Below are positions 11,887 through 24,400 of a stretch of DNA of 64,000 bases, piece by piece (position 1 is the stretch's first letter; each line of letters opens with the position of its first letter). The DNA is taken from NCBI RefSeq assembly GCF_000283155.1, contig NW_004454181.1:28341258-28405257 (forward strand), read 5' to 3'. The notes under the pieces were generated by a model. The model was not told where the DNA came from. It saw only the letters and a program-made list of their open reading frames with translations, and ran no database searches. The stretch is from Ceratotherium simum simum (lineage: Eukaryota > Chordata > Mammalia > Perissodactyla > Rhinocerotidae). Position numbers and translations under genes: made by a program.

Positions 11887-12203
11887 TTATTTTTTTTTAA
11901 TTTAATTTTTTTTGTAGGGAAGATCAGCCCTGAGCTAACATCCGTGCTAATCCTCCTCTTTTTTTTGCTGAGGAGGACCGGGTCTGAGCTAACATCTATT
12001 GCCAATCCTTCTCCTTTTTTTTCCCCCCAAAGCCCCAGTAGACAGTTGTATGTCATAGTTGCACATCTGTCTAGTTCCTGTATGTGGGACACGGCCTTAG
12101 CATGGCCGGAGAAGCGGTGCGTCGGTGCGCGCCTGGGATCCGAACCCGGGCCGCCAGTAGCAGAGCGCGTGCACTTAACCACTAAGCCACGGGGCCGGCC
12201 CCT
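11887..12203 (-). mobile_element. ERE SINE copy 1 (perissodactyl, composite)
   Basis: The tRNA-like head lies at the right end (revcomp of ggggccggcccc) and the body contains caaagccccagtag. Two extra 'gagctaacat' modules and T-rich runs lie at the left. A perfect 13-nt target-site duplication, ccccaataggatt, flanks it (11874-11886 and 12204-12216). Confidence 0.93.
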
Positions 12204-12364
12204 CCCCAATAGGATTCAAATGCATTTCTGCAAGGAATGTGTATTATAAGTTTCCCCTTCTCACATACTGTTTGAGGACAGGTTCATGCTTTGTACATAA
12301 TAGTAATATTTCTTGTGTTGAATTGCATGCTAGAGGATATCAACTCTTATTTTTGCATCCATTT

Positions 12365-12700
12365 TGTCAAATATTTATTGAGCACTTACTAATTGCCAGA
12401 AGCTGAGCAGAACACTGGAAGTGCCATGGTGAACAATCAAAAAAAGCTCTGAATCACAGAGATTTTAGTCTAGTGGAGAATACAGATAGTAAATAGGTAA
12501 TTATAGTAAAATTGGTGGTCACTAGAATAGAATAAGGAGAAGTCAAAGGAGCTGTTGGAGCACGTGGCCTCCAGGGCAGGGAAAGCTCTCGGAAGAAGTG
12601 ATACTGAAGCTGAGATCTGGGGATGATGTGGATGCCAGTAGGTGAAGGGGAAGAGGGTGAGGTTCCAGAAAACAGCATGTGCAAAGCTCCAGAGGTCTTT
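12365..12700 (+). repeat. Ancient interspersed repeat, family not named
   Basis: Reads tttattgagcacttactaattgcc, gtgccatggtgaacaatc, ctagtggagaatacagatag, then cagcatgtgcaaagctccag. Same order of motifs as the copy at 55170-55590. Confidence 0.5.
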
Positions 12701-12994
12701 CAGTGACACATTATCAACTATAAGCTGAATTTTTAGCTTATTTTTCAGTGCTTTTCCCAACGTGTCCTAGTCTGTCTTTCCTATCTCATCTCCCACCCAT
12801 GACTGATCTGTTATCATTTCCTGAGTCTGATGTGTTTCCTCCTAACTCCATATTGCTGCCTGTGTCTTGAGTTTCTTTTCTTTTCCTCATGAACATCCAC
12901 CCTTCTTCAATACTGAGATACAATCTGTGAGCTTCTTCACTGACCAGCCAGGCTTCATTTCCAAAGATTTCTTGTTTCTTCCTCTGAACTCCCA

Positions 12995-13165
12995 TAGAAC
13001 GTTAAATATAAGCAAAGAGCTATAACCCATTTTAATAATTGGTCTATTTGTCTGTCTCACTCTAGACTCTTAGCTCCTTGAGAGTCATCCTTTATCTCAT
13101 CTATTCTTGTGTTCTCCTTACAGGTCCACAGTAGCTGCTCCATGCATGTTTAGCTGAGCAGATGT
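12995..13165 (+). mobile_element. L2 LINE 3' fragment
   Basis: Contains ctctagactcttagctccttgagag and cttacaggtccacagtagctgctc, as in the L2 3' terminal region. Confidence 0.6.
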
Positions 13166-13224
13166 GACTTGTAGTTGTTTGATATAACTCTGGTGTTAGT
13201 TTTTCTACCCTTTTAGGACTCTTG

Positions 13225-13475
13225 ATATAGCAAGTAGTTAAGAATGCAGCCTGGGGTGCTAGACTGCCTGGATTCAATGCCAGCTTGACTAGTTATTAAT
13301 TGTGTGATCTTGGTGAAGTTCCTTAAATTTTCTGGGCTTTCTCTTCTCATCAGTAAAATTGTGTTAATAACAGTATATTCCATTTGGAGTTTGTGAAGCA
13401 TAAATTACTGAGAGCATGCAAAGAAGGTAAACCAGTGCATGGCACCTAGTAAGCATACAATAAATGTTACCCACA
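13225..13475 (+). mobile_element. MIR SINE
   Basis: Nearly complete: gcaagtagttaagaatgcag, gactgcctggattcaatgcc, and the end agtaagcatacaataaatg. Confidence 0.8.
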
Positions 13476-13969
13476 AGTAGTATTCCATTATCATTTGCCT
13501 TTCCAAATGCAAATTCCTGGTGGCTTTGGTGGTGCCTTCCCAGACACTGACAGTTTTTGTTTTTCTTCCCATTGCATAGCTGAGTGTCCTTGAAGGTTAG
13601 ACCCAAGCCTTCCAGCCCTGGGTATCTCCCCTCTCTCCTTTGGAGAGCTCACACATTCCTGTGGCTTCATCTGCACCTGTGCTCTTGTCTCTTCTGCAGT
13701 CTTGTCCCATGCCAGGCTCCAGGGTCCTCTGGGCTCTGTTGAACAGGTAGCTGCCTGTTCAATATCTTGCCTTAAGTATCTTTCTGTTTCCCCAAACCCA
13801 TTATGCTCAAAGTGGAAATTTACATTGTAAATTAATATCTTCTTCCACTTTGTACATCAAAGGTGCATTTATTAGTCATCTTTTAGTCATTTAAACGTTA
13901 ATTCTTTGAGGTCATCTTTTACTTATCTACCATGACCAGCGGGATGCCACATCATAGTTACATTTTCAT

Positions 13970-14165
13970 AAATATCTTTCAAATCCATCTTCCTCCTCTT
14001 TATTCCTTTTTCCCCATCCCATTTCTGGATTACTGCAGTAGCTTCTTAGCTATTATTCCTGTATGTTATCTAATCTGTCAAGTTCATCTTTAAATATGTC
14101 TTTTGTCTGTCTGCGTCCTTAGCTCAGAAAGCTTATAGGGCATTGCTTATTCTCCTTCCTCTTCC
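13970..14165 (+). mobile_element. L2 LINE fragment
   Basis: Contains ggattactgcagtagcttctta and tatgttatctaatctg, in the order seen in the upstream part of L2 3' copies. Confidence 0.45.
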
Positions 14166-14209
14166 TAGATAGGGCTGTTTTAGTCTAGCCTCACCCATTT
14201 ACCAGCATT

Positions 14210-14415
14210 ACCAGGGTATATTTGGTAGATGTGGGTTGAAGTCCCAGTGCTACCATATCCTGGCTGTATCATGTTGGAGAAATGGATTAGATTCTCTGGA
14301 CCTCAGTTTCCTCATATTTAAAATGTGGATGATGAGACCTGCATTGCAGAGTTGCTATAGGAATTAAATAAAGCATAGAATACACTTCCTAACACATAGT
14401 ATGCCTTCAAAAAAA
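14210..14415 (+). mobile_element. MIR SINE
   Basis: Contains gtgggttgaagtcccagtgctacc, ggacctcagtttcctcat and acacttcctaacacatagtatg. Confidence 0.75.
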
Positions 14416-15389
14416 AGGGTGGTGTGTATAGTAGGAATAGTAGTTGTAGCAATAGAGAAGAAAGTGGACAATTATAATACAATTAGAAAAATGCTGTGTC
14501 ACAGATATATACAAGGTACGGTAAAAAACCAGGGCAGAGGTGGGAACAAATCCATATCTCTGACAGACAGGAGTCTCTCTCTGTGTTTTTTGGGGCCAGA
14601 AAGAACTTTCTAGAGGATGTGATCCTTGAGCTGCGTTTGGAAGGGTCAGTGGGACAGTCATCCAGTGTCTGCTGGAAGACTGCTCCATTCACACATGCGG
14701 CAAAGTATATCTTGGTAACCTTTGTGTGTGTCCGAGTAAGCCCTGCCAAGATGTTTTCAGATGACATTTTGGGCAGGTTATCCTTTTTCCTTTAGTCTAT
14801 AACAACTCAGGAAGACACTTTCCTAGACAGCTGACATCCCCATTCTTGCAAGTCTTCTTATCATGAAGATACAGAAGGATATTTAACAAAGAGGAACACA
14901 ATAAACATTACATCTGCGGATTGCACATGGGATTATGATTCCTGCAAAGCTCCATTTGATGTCCTCCAGGTGTCTGACAGAAAAGAGTCTCTCCCTGTCC
15001 CCCCACCCCTACAGTTTTTCCTTCCTGGAACCCAGAGTTCTACCTCCGCTCTTGGCTATATTCTCAGCTCCCCTTTCTGTCCCTGGATCCTGGTGAATAT
15101 CCCTGCTGGACTCTTCCTCATTGATGCTCCAGTGACTGGCAGCTTGCCAAGCCCCTTGGGAACCAGCAGGAAAGGTCTTTAGTGTTTTCTTACAGCTACT
15201 GCTGCTTTTCTCTCTTCTCTACCTCCTCAAAGGGGAACCGGAGGAACTAAACTAAAACAAAACCAGTTACTAACAGCAGGAAGATAAGTCTCTTTCTCTA
15301 GATCTAGGCTGGATCACCTCCCAGAGGGAAGACTACTACCCAGCCAGTGAACCCACGATTACCCTAGAGTTTATATTACCTGTTTACCC

Positions 15390-15885
15390 TTATAGGGGTT
15401 GTGCGTCACCATATAACATCTACCCCCAAACTTAGTGGCTTAAACAATAATGTATTATTATCAGATCTCACAATTCTGTGCATCAGGAAATTGGGCTTGG
15501 CTGAAGTCACTTGATGGTGTTTAGCTGGAGATTGGACTTTCCTGGAGGGTCCAAGGCAGTTCATCACACACAGGGCTCCTTGGTGGGGTCAGCTGGAAGG
15601 CTGGGCTCAGCTGGGCCCCTCTCCCTGTCCGTGTGGTCCCAGGTCTTCTATACATGATCTCATGTTGAATTTCTTATGTGACAGCTCATGGCTCTGAGAA
15701 ACCAAGAGCCCTCTTAAAAATTAGTCCTGGCACTGGCATACAACACTTCCAATGGTCGAAGCAGTCCCAAGGCATCCCAGATCCAAGGGAAGAGGGAGAC
15801 TCCCCACGTCTGGCTGGGAGGAGTGTCAGAGAATTTGTGGCCATCTTTAATCCACCACAACTACAACCTCTTACAAAAACTCAGA
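15390..15885 (-). mobile_element. Probable LTR of an old endogenous retrovirus-like element
   Basis: Reads cttagtggcttaaacaata, ttctgtgcatcaggaaattgg, gctggaaggctgggctcagctgg, and ends gtggccatctttaatccaccac. I recognise this as an old mammalian interspersed repeat with LTR-like ends (TG at the right on the - strand) but cannot fix its subfamily. No viral gene is present. Confidence 0.5.
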
Positions 15886-15889
15886 TGTA

Positions 15890-16020
15890 ATTAATCCCCC
15901 TTTTACACAGAAGAAAATGGAGACACAAAGACACCAAGCGATTTGTCCAAAGTCAAGGAAAACCTGTGAAAGAGCTGGGACTAGAACTTACTGATTTTCC
16001 TCTAAAGGCAAAAGGCCCTT
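15890..16020 (-). mobile_element. MIR SINE fragment
   Basis: Antisense MIR core: ttacacagaagaaaatggag, gatttgtccaaagtcaagg, agctgggactagaac. Confidence 0.6.
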
Positions 16021-16564
16021 GTACCTCATAGTTTACTGATTCAGTGGAGCTCTTTATCCCCTTCATCGTAAGTCTTGAAGACCATTTGCTTGTGCTTTGT
16101 GAATTAGAAATCGTGAAAAAATCTGTGCTGAAAGGTTTCTGTTTTCCTAATTTCATGCCAATACTCAGGTCTTAGCAGCCAGCTGCTACTTCATCTCTTC
16201 TCTCCTGTGACATGTCTTTTTTAGTTGATCTTGATTAGAGATTTGGTCTCAGTGATCATCCAGGATGCCATCTGCAGCCATCTCACATAGATGGGCTGGG
16301 CCTGGATTAAGTCCATGAGAGATTGCCACACATCATCAATTCACTGCAGGAAGCCAATAAGGTCTCAATGCTTCCATTCACCTTTAGGGACCAACTCATT
16401 CACCTTATTCTTTCTCAGAATCAGCTACTGGGAGAGATGTTAAACCAAGTGACTTGTATTTTGTTTATTAAATAATTTAGAGCCCCTGCTTCCAAAATGT
16501 ATTTGAATATGATTACAATAATATGAAACAAATATATATATATAAAAGATCAGAGGGAATGGGA

Positions 16565-16770
16565 ATAAAAATAATAACTGCTATTTATCAATCTTTGTGT
16601 GCCAGGAACTTCCTAAGTTTTAAACATATTATTTCTTCAATTCTCACAGCCAATCAATGAGGTGAACATAATGATCCCCACTTGATGGATGAGGAAACTG
16701 GGTCTTGGAGAGGTTAAGTAACTGATCTAAGACCACAGAGCTAATAAATGGTTAAGGCAGAGAGAGTTGG
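16565..16770 (-). mobile_element. MIR SINE
   Basis: Antisense MIR: gtgtgccaggaacttcctaag, gatgaggaaactgggtcttgg, gaccacagagctaataaatgg. Confidence 0.8.
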
Positions 16771-17467
16771 TACCCAGATGTGAGGACATAAAATTGACTG
16801 CTAAAATCTCCTCTAATTCTGAGAGCCTAGGGTTCCAAGTTGTTCTCCTTGCTCCTCTGCCTTCCTTGTGGTTGGGAGGGGAGGAAGAATTTTCCTTAAT
16901 TGCAGGAATAGCGAGGAGGAGATTAGCATGGAGCTTAAAATAGATGACTGTCTTCTAAGAGTTGTCAAAGTAAATTGTGTCCCCAGAGACATTTAAAAGC
17001 AATTTGATCACACATTTACACATGGCTGTGGTCAGGGAAGCTGGTGGCTGCTCTACCAGAGGGATTTTAATGGAGTTTTATGAGCAATACTTTGAAATGT
17101 TTTGCATAAGAAATTGCTTTGTAAATACCCTTGCTACATCTTAGTTAATCCAGGCCATCTGGAATCTCGCTTGTCATTTGAACATTCATTTAACTACTTT
17201 GTAAAAGTTTTCTAGTTAAAGAAGAATGGGAATTGTCCAATGGAAGTCTACAGAACAGAGTTTGCAGGTAAATCTATTCCTGAGATGAGACAGAATTGCT
17301 TCTTCTGATGAATATTGTCCACCTAGCTTGTGAACCAACAACCCTTTCTCCTGAATTTGTTGTAATCCAGCTCCTTTGGCAGAGCATGCAACAGTGTTAA
17401 TTGTGATGGACATTTTCCAGTTCAAAAAACTTTTAGTGACTCCTAGCATAGCATTCAGAAACCTCTA

Positions 17468-17638
17468 AGACAGTGGTTCTTAAAGTGTGGTCTCCAAACC
17501 AGCAGCAGCAGCAGCAGCACTTGGGAGAATGTCAGAAATGCAAATTCTTAGGCCCTATTCCAGATCTACCAGCCATCTGCGTTTCAGCAAACCCTCCAGG
17601 TGATTCTGCTGCATGCCACAGTTTGAGAACCACTGCTG
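17468..17638 (-). mobile_element. MER5A-type hAT element with a (CAG)6 run
   Basis: Flanked by cagtggttcttaaagtgtgg and its inverted counterpart cagtttgagaaccactg. An internal run of six CAG units (17500-17517) replaces the usual cagcagcatcagcatc. Confidence 0.8.
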
Positions 17639-17639
17639 A

Positions 17640-17990
17640 CCCTCAGCCAGCCTTTTTAGGCTTATTTCCTTCTACTTCCTTACAAACACTCTACGATCCA
17701 GCTAACTTGTACTCTTTTATGTTTATATGGCTATGTAGACATGTATTTATGGATATGTATTTCATGTATATAAAATTCCTGTCTCCTGGCCTCTGTCCAT
17801 GCTGTTTATAGCATCTGGATTACATTTTCTCCTTCACCATCCTTACCCAGTCTCTCAAGTCCAACTTAAAAGACACTTATTGGAGAAAGCTTTTCCCTAT
17901 TCCTCTACTAGATATGACCTTTCATATCCCAAAAACTTGGTCCCACATTTTAGTGGAATTTATTTTAATTGGTGGTGATTAAGAGTTTAT
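17640..17990 (+). mobile_element. L2 LINE fragment
   Basis: Contains cctctgtccatgctgtttatagc, caagtccaacttaaaagacac and tggagaaagcttttccct, typical of the L2 3' region in sense orientation. Confidence 0.6.
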
Positions 17991-18349
17991 TATTTATTCA
18001 ATCCATTTTGTGAGCATCCACTCTATATCTAGCATTGTACTAGGCATTCGGGATACAGTGGTGAACAAGGCAAACGTCTCTGAAACTTATAAGTCAGTTA
18101 GAGTAGACTTTTCTCACCTCCTGTTCTAGGTCACAGCTCTTTGAGGTGGTGCAGGTGTCTTGTACTTCTGGGTGTCCCCCCGGCTATACTAAGTTAGGGT
18201 GGGCAGGGTAGAAGGTGATGTACTAGTCTTCTCTGGTCTGTATAGGGTGCACGAGAGTGTTGTTCTCTCCTTGTGGCACCCACTCTTGAGAGGCAATGGC
18301 ACATACAGAGGACATGGAGCCCCTGCCATTGGTGAAAATTGCCTCCTCT

Positions 18350-18565
18350 AAACCAGGGTTTCTCAACCCCAGCACTGCTGACCTTGTAGATTAGATGATT
18401 CTTCCTTGTGGGGGGCGCTGACTTGTACATTGTAAGACATTTAGCAGCATCCCTGACTTCTACCCACTGGACACCAATAGCCTCACCCTTCCCAGATGTG
18501 ACAACAAAAAGTGTCTCCAGACATTGCCAAATATCCCTTGGTGAGCGGAATCAACCCTGGTTGAA
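18350..18565 (-). mobile_element. hAT-Charlie MITE, related to the copy at 39195
   Basis: Starts agggtttctcaaccccagcactg and contains gtgtctccagacattgccaa, the reverse complement of the element at 39195-39420. Ends in the complementary caaccctggttga. Confidence 0.65.
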
Positions 18566-18954
18566 TACAACTGGGAATATTTTTACTTACAAAAGTAAGA
18601 CTTCAGAGGAATGTAACAGCTCTCTTCAGATGTCTGTAAGACCACTATGCAGAAAAAAAATTATAGATAGAAATTTTAAATTGAGCCAGAGGGTAAAACT
18701 AGAAGTTACAGAAAATCAATTTTGGAGGAAACTTTCTTAACTTCAGGATAGCCTTAAGTTTAGCATGTACTGCAGTAGAATTTGGTGAATTCCTGGTCCC
18801 TAGTGCGTTCTTGCAGGCTTGGGTACATTTCATTTTAGAGGGGATCTGGGAATTTCAGGATTCTGAGGATCCTTCAAGTTCTGAGATTCAGCCTTTTGTT
18901 TCTAAAGTGGGTTTTAAAGAATTAGAATAATCCCTTGGAGATTTAGGAGAGGTA

Positions 18955-19205
18955 GCAGAGCGAAGGGACAGCGATGAGGTTAACATCCTGGCCCTTGAGT
19001 CAGGCTGCCTGGACTAGATCCCAGCTCAGCTCTTACCACCCGTGGGACCCTGGACAAATCCTGATACTTCTGTGTGTCCGTTTCCTTATCTGTAAAATGG
19101 TGCATTTGTAGTTCCTGTCTTGAAAGTAGTTGTGAGGACTAAGTCAGACAATACTGATAGAGCTCTTGGTAAGTAAATGAATAGTAGCTATTATTATTAA
19201 CTCAG
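18955..19205 (+). mobile_element. MIR SINE
   Basis: Contains gagtcaggctgcctggactag, gtttccttatctgtaaaatgg and gttgtgaggactaagtcag. Confidence 0.8.
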
Positions 19206-20899
19206 CCAGTGCGCTTTGCCTGACCTCCAAAGAACTTGCAAATTTAACTAGCTACTTCTGTCTAGTGGTGTTGGACGTGTGTTGGGGGGCAGTTCATGAT
19301 AGGATAAATATTTTTGTTATTTGAAGGGGTAATATAATCCAAATATAGGAATTAAAAAGTAGCCATGAAAGATAAAAATAAAGTTATCACGTTTCTATCT
19401 GGTCCTTGATCTTTAGACAAAGGTTAGAATTTTAAGGAAGCTCCCTTAGTCCGTTAACACTAGAACTCAATTTTTATTAATCATTTTATTCAGTGATGTT
19501 TATTTTCACCTACTTAATTTAGATTTTTGTATGCAGCCTTCAAGAGGATGTTTGTTTTTCTAGATTCTTTGCTAGAAAGCAAAGATTAGAAAGTTATAAG
19601 GAAAGACGGTAGAAAGACACGAGGTGGCTTAGGTAGGGCAGCTGCCTTAAGAGTGCCGAGGCCTTGGTAAGAATCTTGAACCCATACAAGTCAAGTGGGT
19701 ACTATAATTTTAGCTCCAAATAAAAACCTTATATTCTCTACTCCATGCCACTTAAAAATCAAATTATGTTTATAGTAGGACAGAACACCAGATTGAAGAT
19801 GTAGAGAAGATTGAAGTAAAACACATACCTAGACACAATTTGGTATTTCTCTTCTTCATCTTTATCTATCACTCACAATTCAGATAATCTATTTAAAATA
19901 AAATAAAATTCTTTTTTTCCCCTTTAGTTATTGCCAATTTTTAAAGTAGGGGATAAAGAACTTTTCCCAGGCTTGTCCAACAACCCCACATCATGCAAGA
20001 GTAACTTTCTACACCTGTCTGTGCAAGAGACCGTGGGTGTGTCCCAACTTAGCCCCCTTTGGAGTGAGCTGTGCAAGCAACTTTATTTCCACCATTCATT
20101 GTCCAGGGCGCTGACTGTGTACGTAAAATGTGTAAGGGGTTGGTAAAATGTGTATTACATCCACAATATCCCCCTTGAAGTTGAATTTCAAAAGGAAACT
20201 GTCACCACTATTTACTTCCCTGTAGCAGTAGCTCCTAGTAACCTAGAGTAATGCAAATTAAAGCGTAGAACGTTTGGACAGCAGAACGTGGGAAGATCTT
20301 ATTGTCCACAGGATATTCATCATGCCGTGGGAAGCAGGGAACCACCCTGGCCAAGCCAGACTTAGAAAGAAAGGCTTTCATAAAAATGCTCTGAGCACCA
20401 ATATAACCATATATTCTAAAGTCCTCTTCTGTAAATTTTATTGTCTTCCCAACATAACTCACTAAACGTCCACATCCACTCATGGAAATTGAAAGAATCT
20501 TCTCAGGTCAGACATCCTGGTTCCTCAGACTTACCTTTCTTTTGTCCTGCAAGATATTTAATTTGGCCATGTTTTTGTGAACTTTTGGATTTATGTGACA
20601 TTGGAGACCCAAACCAAAATTCCTGAAATCCTGTCTTTAATCAACATTTTGGCACCTGTTCCAAACCTCAAAAATCATAAATTATACAGCAAAGATAGGG
20701 CAACATCTATTCTTCACTTATCCCTTGTAGGTAGATGAAGGAATGCTGTAACTTGAGCTGTGATCTGGAAGTATATTGAATAAAACAAAGACATTCTTAC
20801 TCAGAACAAAGTGTCTATGAGGAACATGTCTGGCATTAAAACCATTTTTACTGAGGCAGGATACTTTGGTTGCAAGTAACAAAGATGGCCTTTAGCCAA

Positions 20900-21361
20900 C
20901 TTGATTAGTTTGCTAGAACTGTTATAACAAAGTTATAACACAAACTGGGTGGCTTGGAACAAGAGGAAATTTATTCTCTCATGGTTGTAGAGGTCGGAAG
21001 TCTGAAATCAAGGTGTCAGCAGGGTCATGCACCCTCTGAAACCTGCAGGAAAACGATTCTTCCTTGCCTCTTCTAGTTTCAGGCAATCCTTGGTGTTCGT
21101 TGACCTATAGATGCATCATTCCAATCATCCATCTTCACATAGCCATCTTCTCTCTGAGCATATCTGTCTGTGTTTCCAAATTTCCCTTTCTATAAGGACA
21201 TTAGTCATATTGGATGAGGGCCCACCCTAAGGGCCTCATTTTAATTTTATTACCTCTGTAAAGATCCTATTTCCAAATATGGTCATATTCCAAGGTACTG
21301 AGGGTTAGGATTTCAACATATCTTTTGGGAGAGGGGGGACACAATCCAACTTATAACACCA
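20900..21361 (-). mobile_element. MLT1/ERVL-MaLR-type LTR
   Basis: Starts gttataacaaagttataac, has ctgggtggcttggaacaag, tataaggacattagtcatattgg and tttccaaatatggtcatattcc, and ends gacacaatccaacttataaca. These are the landmarks of an MLT1/THE1-like solitary LTR inverted relative to the + strand. No internal retroviral sequence adjoins it. Confidence 0.8.
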
Positions 21362-22959
21362 CCGTAAGCAAAAAGGGAAGTTATTGGAAAGATATGAGGT
21401 GGCTTATTTAATTGAAGGAAGAGCTAAAGAATGAGGATCTGAAGGGGTAAGAGCATGGCCGCCCCAAAGATCCAAGGAGCAGGAGCTACTCTCAACCCTG
21501 CCAGGAGGCTGCTGTGGGACCTCCGCTGACTTTCCCATATTTGCATCACTCTGCGTGACATGCAGAGTTCCAGGAGAAAGTCTGACTGAGTCACTCCCCG
21601 GCCAGAAAAGTCAGAGTCTCATCATCTGCTTTCCCAACAACATTACAGAAACAAAGGAGAGATAATTCCCAAAGGATTTGAGATGTTATTACCAAGAGAA
21701 TGGAGGAAGGATGCTAAATGTACAAAACCAAATGTCTAATCTAGGCCCTCTAGCAGGAAATGAGGAAGGAAGCAAAATATGAAAAAAAGTATATTTTCAT
21801 ATAGTCCAAATTCATCATTAACTCTATGTTAATAATAAACTTCTGATGCTTATTAATATAGCCATTGAGAAAAAATTGCCACTCTGATAGAATTTGCCTT
21901 TCTTATAAAGTCAAGAACACGGAGGGAATTATAGCTAATCATGATTGTTTCCATTACTGAGTTCTCTTTAGTTAGATTTGGCTACCATGTCAGTTTTATA
22001 GATAGAGAAAATGAGTGTCTAAGTTAGCCTCTCTCCCATTCTTTGGTCTGTTGTTCCTTGCACTTTGGTGCAGGTCAGGACACCCACTGCCTCTCTGGCC
22101 ACAGGAAGCTGCCTGGCACAGTGTGGTCAGCTGCTCCTTGATGCCTTGGAGGGAAGGGTGTATCCTCCCCTCCCAGCCCTGAGGCACCCACTTCTCATGC
22201 TTGCAATACTGGGCTCTCCTCATTCCACGCTTTCTCCCAATTCATCCTACCACCACCTCTTCAAAGAATATAGCCATTGTTATGTTAGTTACGCTTTGGA
22301 TTAAGAAAAGAAAAGAAGAGGTGGGAAAAATTAACAGAGAGAACTGCATAAAATGAGGAGTATAAGGGGGTGGCTCGTCATTAAATGGTATAAAATCTTA
22401 AAGAATAGACTTAGCCTTCAGGCTGTCTTTTTGCAGTTTATTCTTTGACTCTTCCAAAGACAAATAGCTGAGAGACTTACTGTGATATTTTGCCTGTTGT
22501 CAAATTCCGTGAACTGCCTGGGCATGGAAGTGGTGATCTCCAAGGCTGGAGTAACATGCAAGGAGCAGTCTGGGACTTAGAGACTAGATCATTGAGTCTG
22601 GCACGTTGCACCTCTATCTGGAGGTAAGCAGAAAACTAGTACAATAGGCAGAACATGGACTCAAAAAAGGATGAACAGTGGTCCCCTGAGGAAGATCAGA
22701 CCATGATAAACGGGGTGAGGTGGTCTCTACCAGTAGGTAGGAAATTATGGAACAGGAAATGTTTGAAATTTTACATTCTTGGCATCAGAGAAACAATTAA
22801 ATGGTCCAGCCCAGAAGTAACACGTGTCAATTCTGCTCACGACTTATTAGCCAGACCAGTCACTTGGCCTAACTCAACCACAAGGAGGCCAGGAAGTACG
22901 TGTGCCCAGAAAGGGGAACTGGACATACTTAGCAAACAGCAGTAATGACTTCCACTTGT

Positions 22960-23100
22960 CAAAATGCAAACTCCAGGCCCCCCCCAACAAGCTCTGATTC
23001 AGGAGATCCTTGGAATCTGCATTTTAAATAGGCCTCCTCAGGTGAGTCTGATGCAGAGGAGCAAGGTGGAGTCCCTGGACCACAATTTAAGGCACAGCGA
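22960..23100 (+). mobile_element. MER5-type hAT fragment
   Basis: Contains caagctctgattcaggagatcc and ggaatctgcattttaaatag; the left terminus is missing. Confidence 0.6.
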
Positions 23101-23489
23101 CTTAGGGCATCTCTTCAGTATAGGCAGGTGATCAAGAGGACAGGGACACATCTGAGATACAGTTCTCAGAGCTCAGATGTAGGGCCAAGCCTGGGTCACC
23201 TCAAGTTGTTATCAAAGAGGGCGACAGATGTCTGGACACTGAGGCCCAGAGGGCTGGACAGAAGCTCCTAAAATGCCCAGGCATGAGGGTAGTGTTGGAA
23301 CTGTGCCTGAGAAAGAGCAGACCCTCAGGTGTGTGTCGAGCTTCCTTAGGAGAGGAAGAGGGAGGTGGGGCTGACTCCAGGCAGTGATTCTCAGATGTGA
23401 TCTCAAGTTTCTGTTTATATTAGCAGAAACTCATTGGCCAATATAACATTTTATTGTATAATTGTGGTTTTTCTTTCCTCTGTTCTTTT

Positions 23490-23610
23490 CTTGCTTCTCT
23501 CTCCCTTCTCCATCCCTCTCCTTCTCCCCTCTTCCTCTCATCACATCTTCCTCCCTCGTCCCTCTCATTCCTCCTTTCCCATGGCACCCACCCCTCTGTT
23601 CTGTCTCCAG
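23490..23610 (+). promoter_or_regulatory. Polypyrimidine-rich acceptor region of the TM4 exon
   Basis: About 120 nt dominated by CTC, TTCC and TCTC precede the acceptor ctgtctccag, broken only by short purine islands such as catggcaccc. Together with the tracts before 5726 and 26282 it forms a pattern of unusually long pyrimidine tracts in this gene. Confidence 0.6.
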
Positions 23611-23764
23611 GTATTACGCCATCTGCTGCCAGCCTTTGGTCTATAGGAACAAGATGACCCCTCTGCGCATCGCATTAATGCTGGGAGGCTGCTGGGTCAT
23701 CCCCACGTTTATCTCTTTTCTCCCTATAATGCAAGGCTGGAATAACATTGGCATAATTGATTTG
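23611..23764 (+). CDS. HTR4: HTR4 coding exon: residues 118-169, ICL2 and TM4
   Basis: This 154-nt exon starts tctccag|GTATTACGCC and ends GATTTG|gtaagt. It completes Arg118 and continues [15 protein letters not shown] (end of DRY plus intracellular loop 2). TM4 follows with Trp146 (position 4.50) in GGCWVIP, then the start of extracellular loop 2, [12 protein letters not shown]. It ends in phase 0 after Leu169, the point where the human (h) isoform inserts 14 residues. The peptide matches the human sequence as I recall it with no change. Confidence 0.98.
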
Positions 23765-23894
23765 GTAAGTACCCACGCAGACCCCACTGGTTTACTGTCT
23801 GATTAACTTTGGTTTGCTTGGGGTTCTACATAAACAAACAATATCACGTTGGGTGGATATTCTAAGAAAGATTCTGGTACTGATCTGAGTAACA

Positions 23895-24400
23895 ACAGTA
23901 ACAGCAAAAAAAGCAGGCTAACATTTTTGAAAGCTTACTGTATGCCAGAAAGTACACTAAATACATATAATCCTGACAACGTGCTTTTGAGAAAATTAAA
24001 TTTTCCCATTTCAGAGATGAGAAAACTCAGGCTCAAAAAAGGTGAAGTTGAGGGCCGGCCCGGTGGCGCAAGCGGTTGGGTGCGCACGCTCCACTGTGGT
24101 GGCCCTGGGTTCGCCGGTTCGGATCCCGGGCGTGCACCGATGCACCGCTTGTTAAGCCATGCTATGGCAGCGTCCCATGTAAAGCAGAGGAAGATGGGCA
24201 CGGATGTTAGCCCGGGGCCGGTCTTCCTCAGCAAAAAAGAGGAAGATTGGCATTGGATGTTAGCTCAGGGCTGATCCTCCTCACAAAAAAAAAATTAAAA
24301 AAAGGTAAAGTAACATGCCCAATGTCACACAGCTAGTGAATAGCAGAACAGGTGTTCACAGCTTAGCAGTCAGACTCCAGAGTTTGAGGTATGTGATGTG
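23895..24400 (-). mobile_element. MIR SINE split by an ERE insertion
   Basis: The left half (aaagcttactgtatgccag, cagagatgagaaaactcagg) and right half (catgcccaatgtcacacagctag) form one antisense MIR. The ERE at 24049-24297 interrupts it. Confidence 0.8.
24049..24297 (+). mobile_element. ERE SINE copy 2 (inside a MIR)
   Basis: Head gggccggcccggtggcgcaa with tRNA-like box B gttcggatcc, then two gatgttagc modules and an A-rich tail. A 14-nt duplication with one mismatch (aaaaaaggtgaagt at 24035, aaaaaaggtaaagt at 24298) flanks it. Confidence 0.92.

Larger units (their letters stand above)
5927..23610 (+). other. HTR4: HTR4 intron between the TM3 and TM4 exons
   Basis: This 17.7-kb intron (gtaagg...ctccag) holds MIR, L2, MER5-type and LTR repeats and one ERE SINE, each listed separately. 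Open frames inside it lie in repeats or have no recognisable similarity. The stretches 5930-7680, 8620-10300, 10870-11870, 14420-15380, 16780-17460, 19210-20890 and 21365-22950 show nothing I can identify with confidence. Confidence 0.92.

Noticed and set aside
11838..12249. Open frames of 123-141 codons on both strands
   Set aside because: They lie across ERE copy 1, and similar frames recur at copies 2 to 6.
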